Part shown: piece by piece, positions 63,967 through 64,000 of the stretch | How positions within the stretch are numbered: position 1 is the first letter of the stretch | How the letters are laid out: each line of letters starts with the position of its first letter | DNA from: Ciona savignyi | Lineage: Eukaryota; Chordata; Ascidiacea; Phlebobranchia; Cionidae | NCBI GenBank assembly: GCA_000149265.1 | Contig: CH002714.1 | Span: 1,616,172 to 1,680,171 of the forward strand | Length of the DNA stretch: 64,000 nucleotides | Reading direction: 5' to 3' | Notes under the pieces: generated by a model | What the model was told of the DNA's origin: nothing | The model's database searches: none | What the model saw: the letters and a program-made list of their open reading frames with translations, nothing else | Program-made: the position numbers and the translations under genes

Positions 63967-64000
63967 GGTTAGAATGACTATAGGTGTTCCATATACGTGA

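Larger units (their letters stand above)
58941..64000. other. Kv2 3' flank and repeat-rich intergenic region
   Basis: The first 0.8 kb is the likely Kv2 3' UTR (AATAAA at 59741). After that come a variant SINE (60945-61160), a MITE-like copy (61841-62009), an imperfect tandem repeat (62125-62610) and a hAT remnant (63606-63966). No host gene was recognised. Confidence 0.7.

Noticed and set aside
1..64000. CRISPR array, bacterial operon, riboswitch or prophage
   Set aside because: The window is spliced eukaryotic sequence; the only regular repeats are the (TA)n tract, SINE tails and MITEs.

Overview
This is AT-rich, intron-rich animal nuclear DNA. The gene set is chordate in character: an RNF213-type giant E3 ligase, a mitochondrial ACSS3-type acyl-CoA synthetase, a DNAJB12/14 co-chaperone, two tetraspanins and a Kv2 (KCNB/Shab) potassium channel. 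Compact introns, a dispersed tRNA-derived SINE and abundant hAT-type miniature elements fit a tunicate such as Ciona. The species is an inference; no marker gene fixes it.

Layout. 1-17963 (+): the C-terminal ~4,000 codons of an RNF213-like gene, 5' end outside the window, with two AAA+ modules, a RING and an RZ finger. It carries an in-frame TAG and a one-base frameshift inside one 7.3-kb exon. 19333-26210 (-): complete ACSS3-like gene, assembled from 15 coding exons per transcript plus one alternative copy of exon 8; the frame closes at 660 residues. 26211-30260: hAT element, SINE and diverged repeats. 30261-31391 (-): intronless DNAJB12/14. 31392-34882: nested MITE in a SINE and a second SINE. 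34883-37966 (+) and 38417-41364 (-): two tetraspanins, tail to tail, sharing five identical internal exon lengths (an inverted duplication). 41365-48728: 7.4 kb without a recognisable gene. 48729-58940 (+): complete Kv2 channel, 15 coding exons, 1,087 residues. 58941-64000: Kv2 3' flank, then repeats, ending with a hAT deletion derivative that keeps part of a transposase C-terminus.

The genes do not form one pathway. RNF213 (lipid-droplet and antimicrobial ubiquitin ligase), ACSS3 (mitochondrial propionyl-CoA formation), DNAJB12/14 (ER membrane quality control, including potassium channel assembly in mammals) and Kv2 (delayed rectifier) are ordinary metazoan neighbours. The observations most worth checking are a duplicated 96-nt ACSS3 exon that changes an acyl-pocket residue, a conserved phospho-FFAT-like motif in the Kv2 tail, the two lesions in RNF213, and a 45-bp near-perfect hairpin flanked by a 5-bp direct repeat upstream of ACSS3. 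Exon boundaries were read by eye from splice sites, frame and remembered family sequences; no alignment was run.
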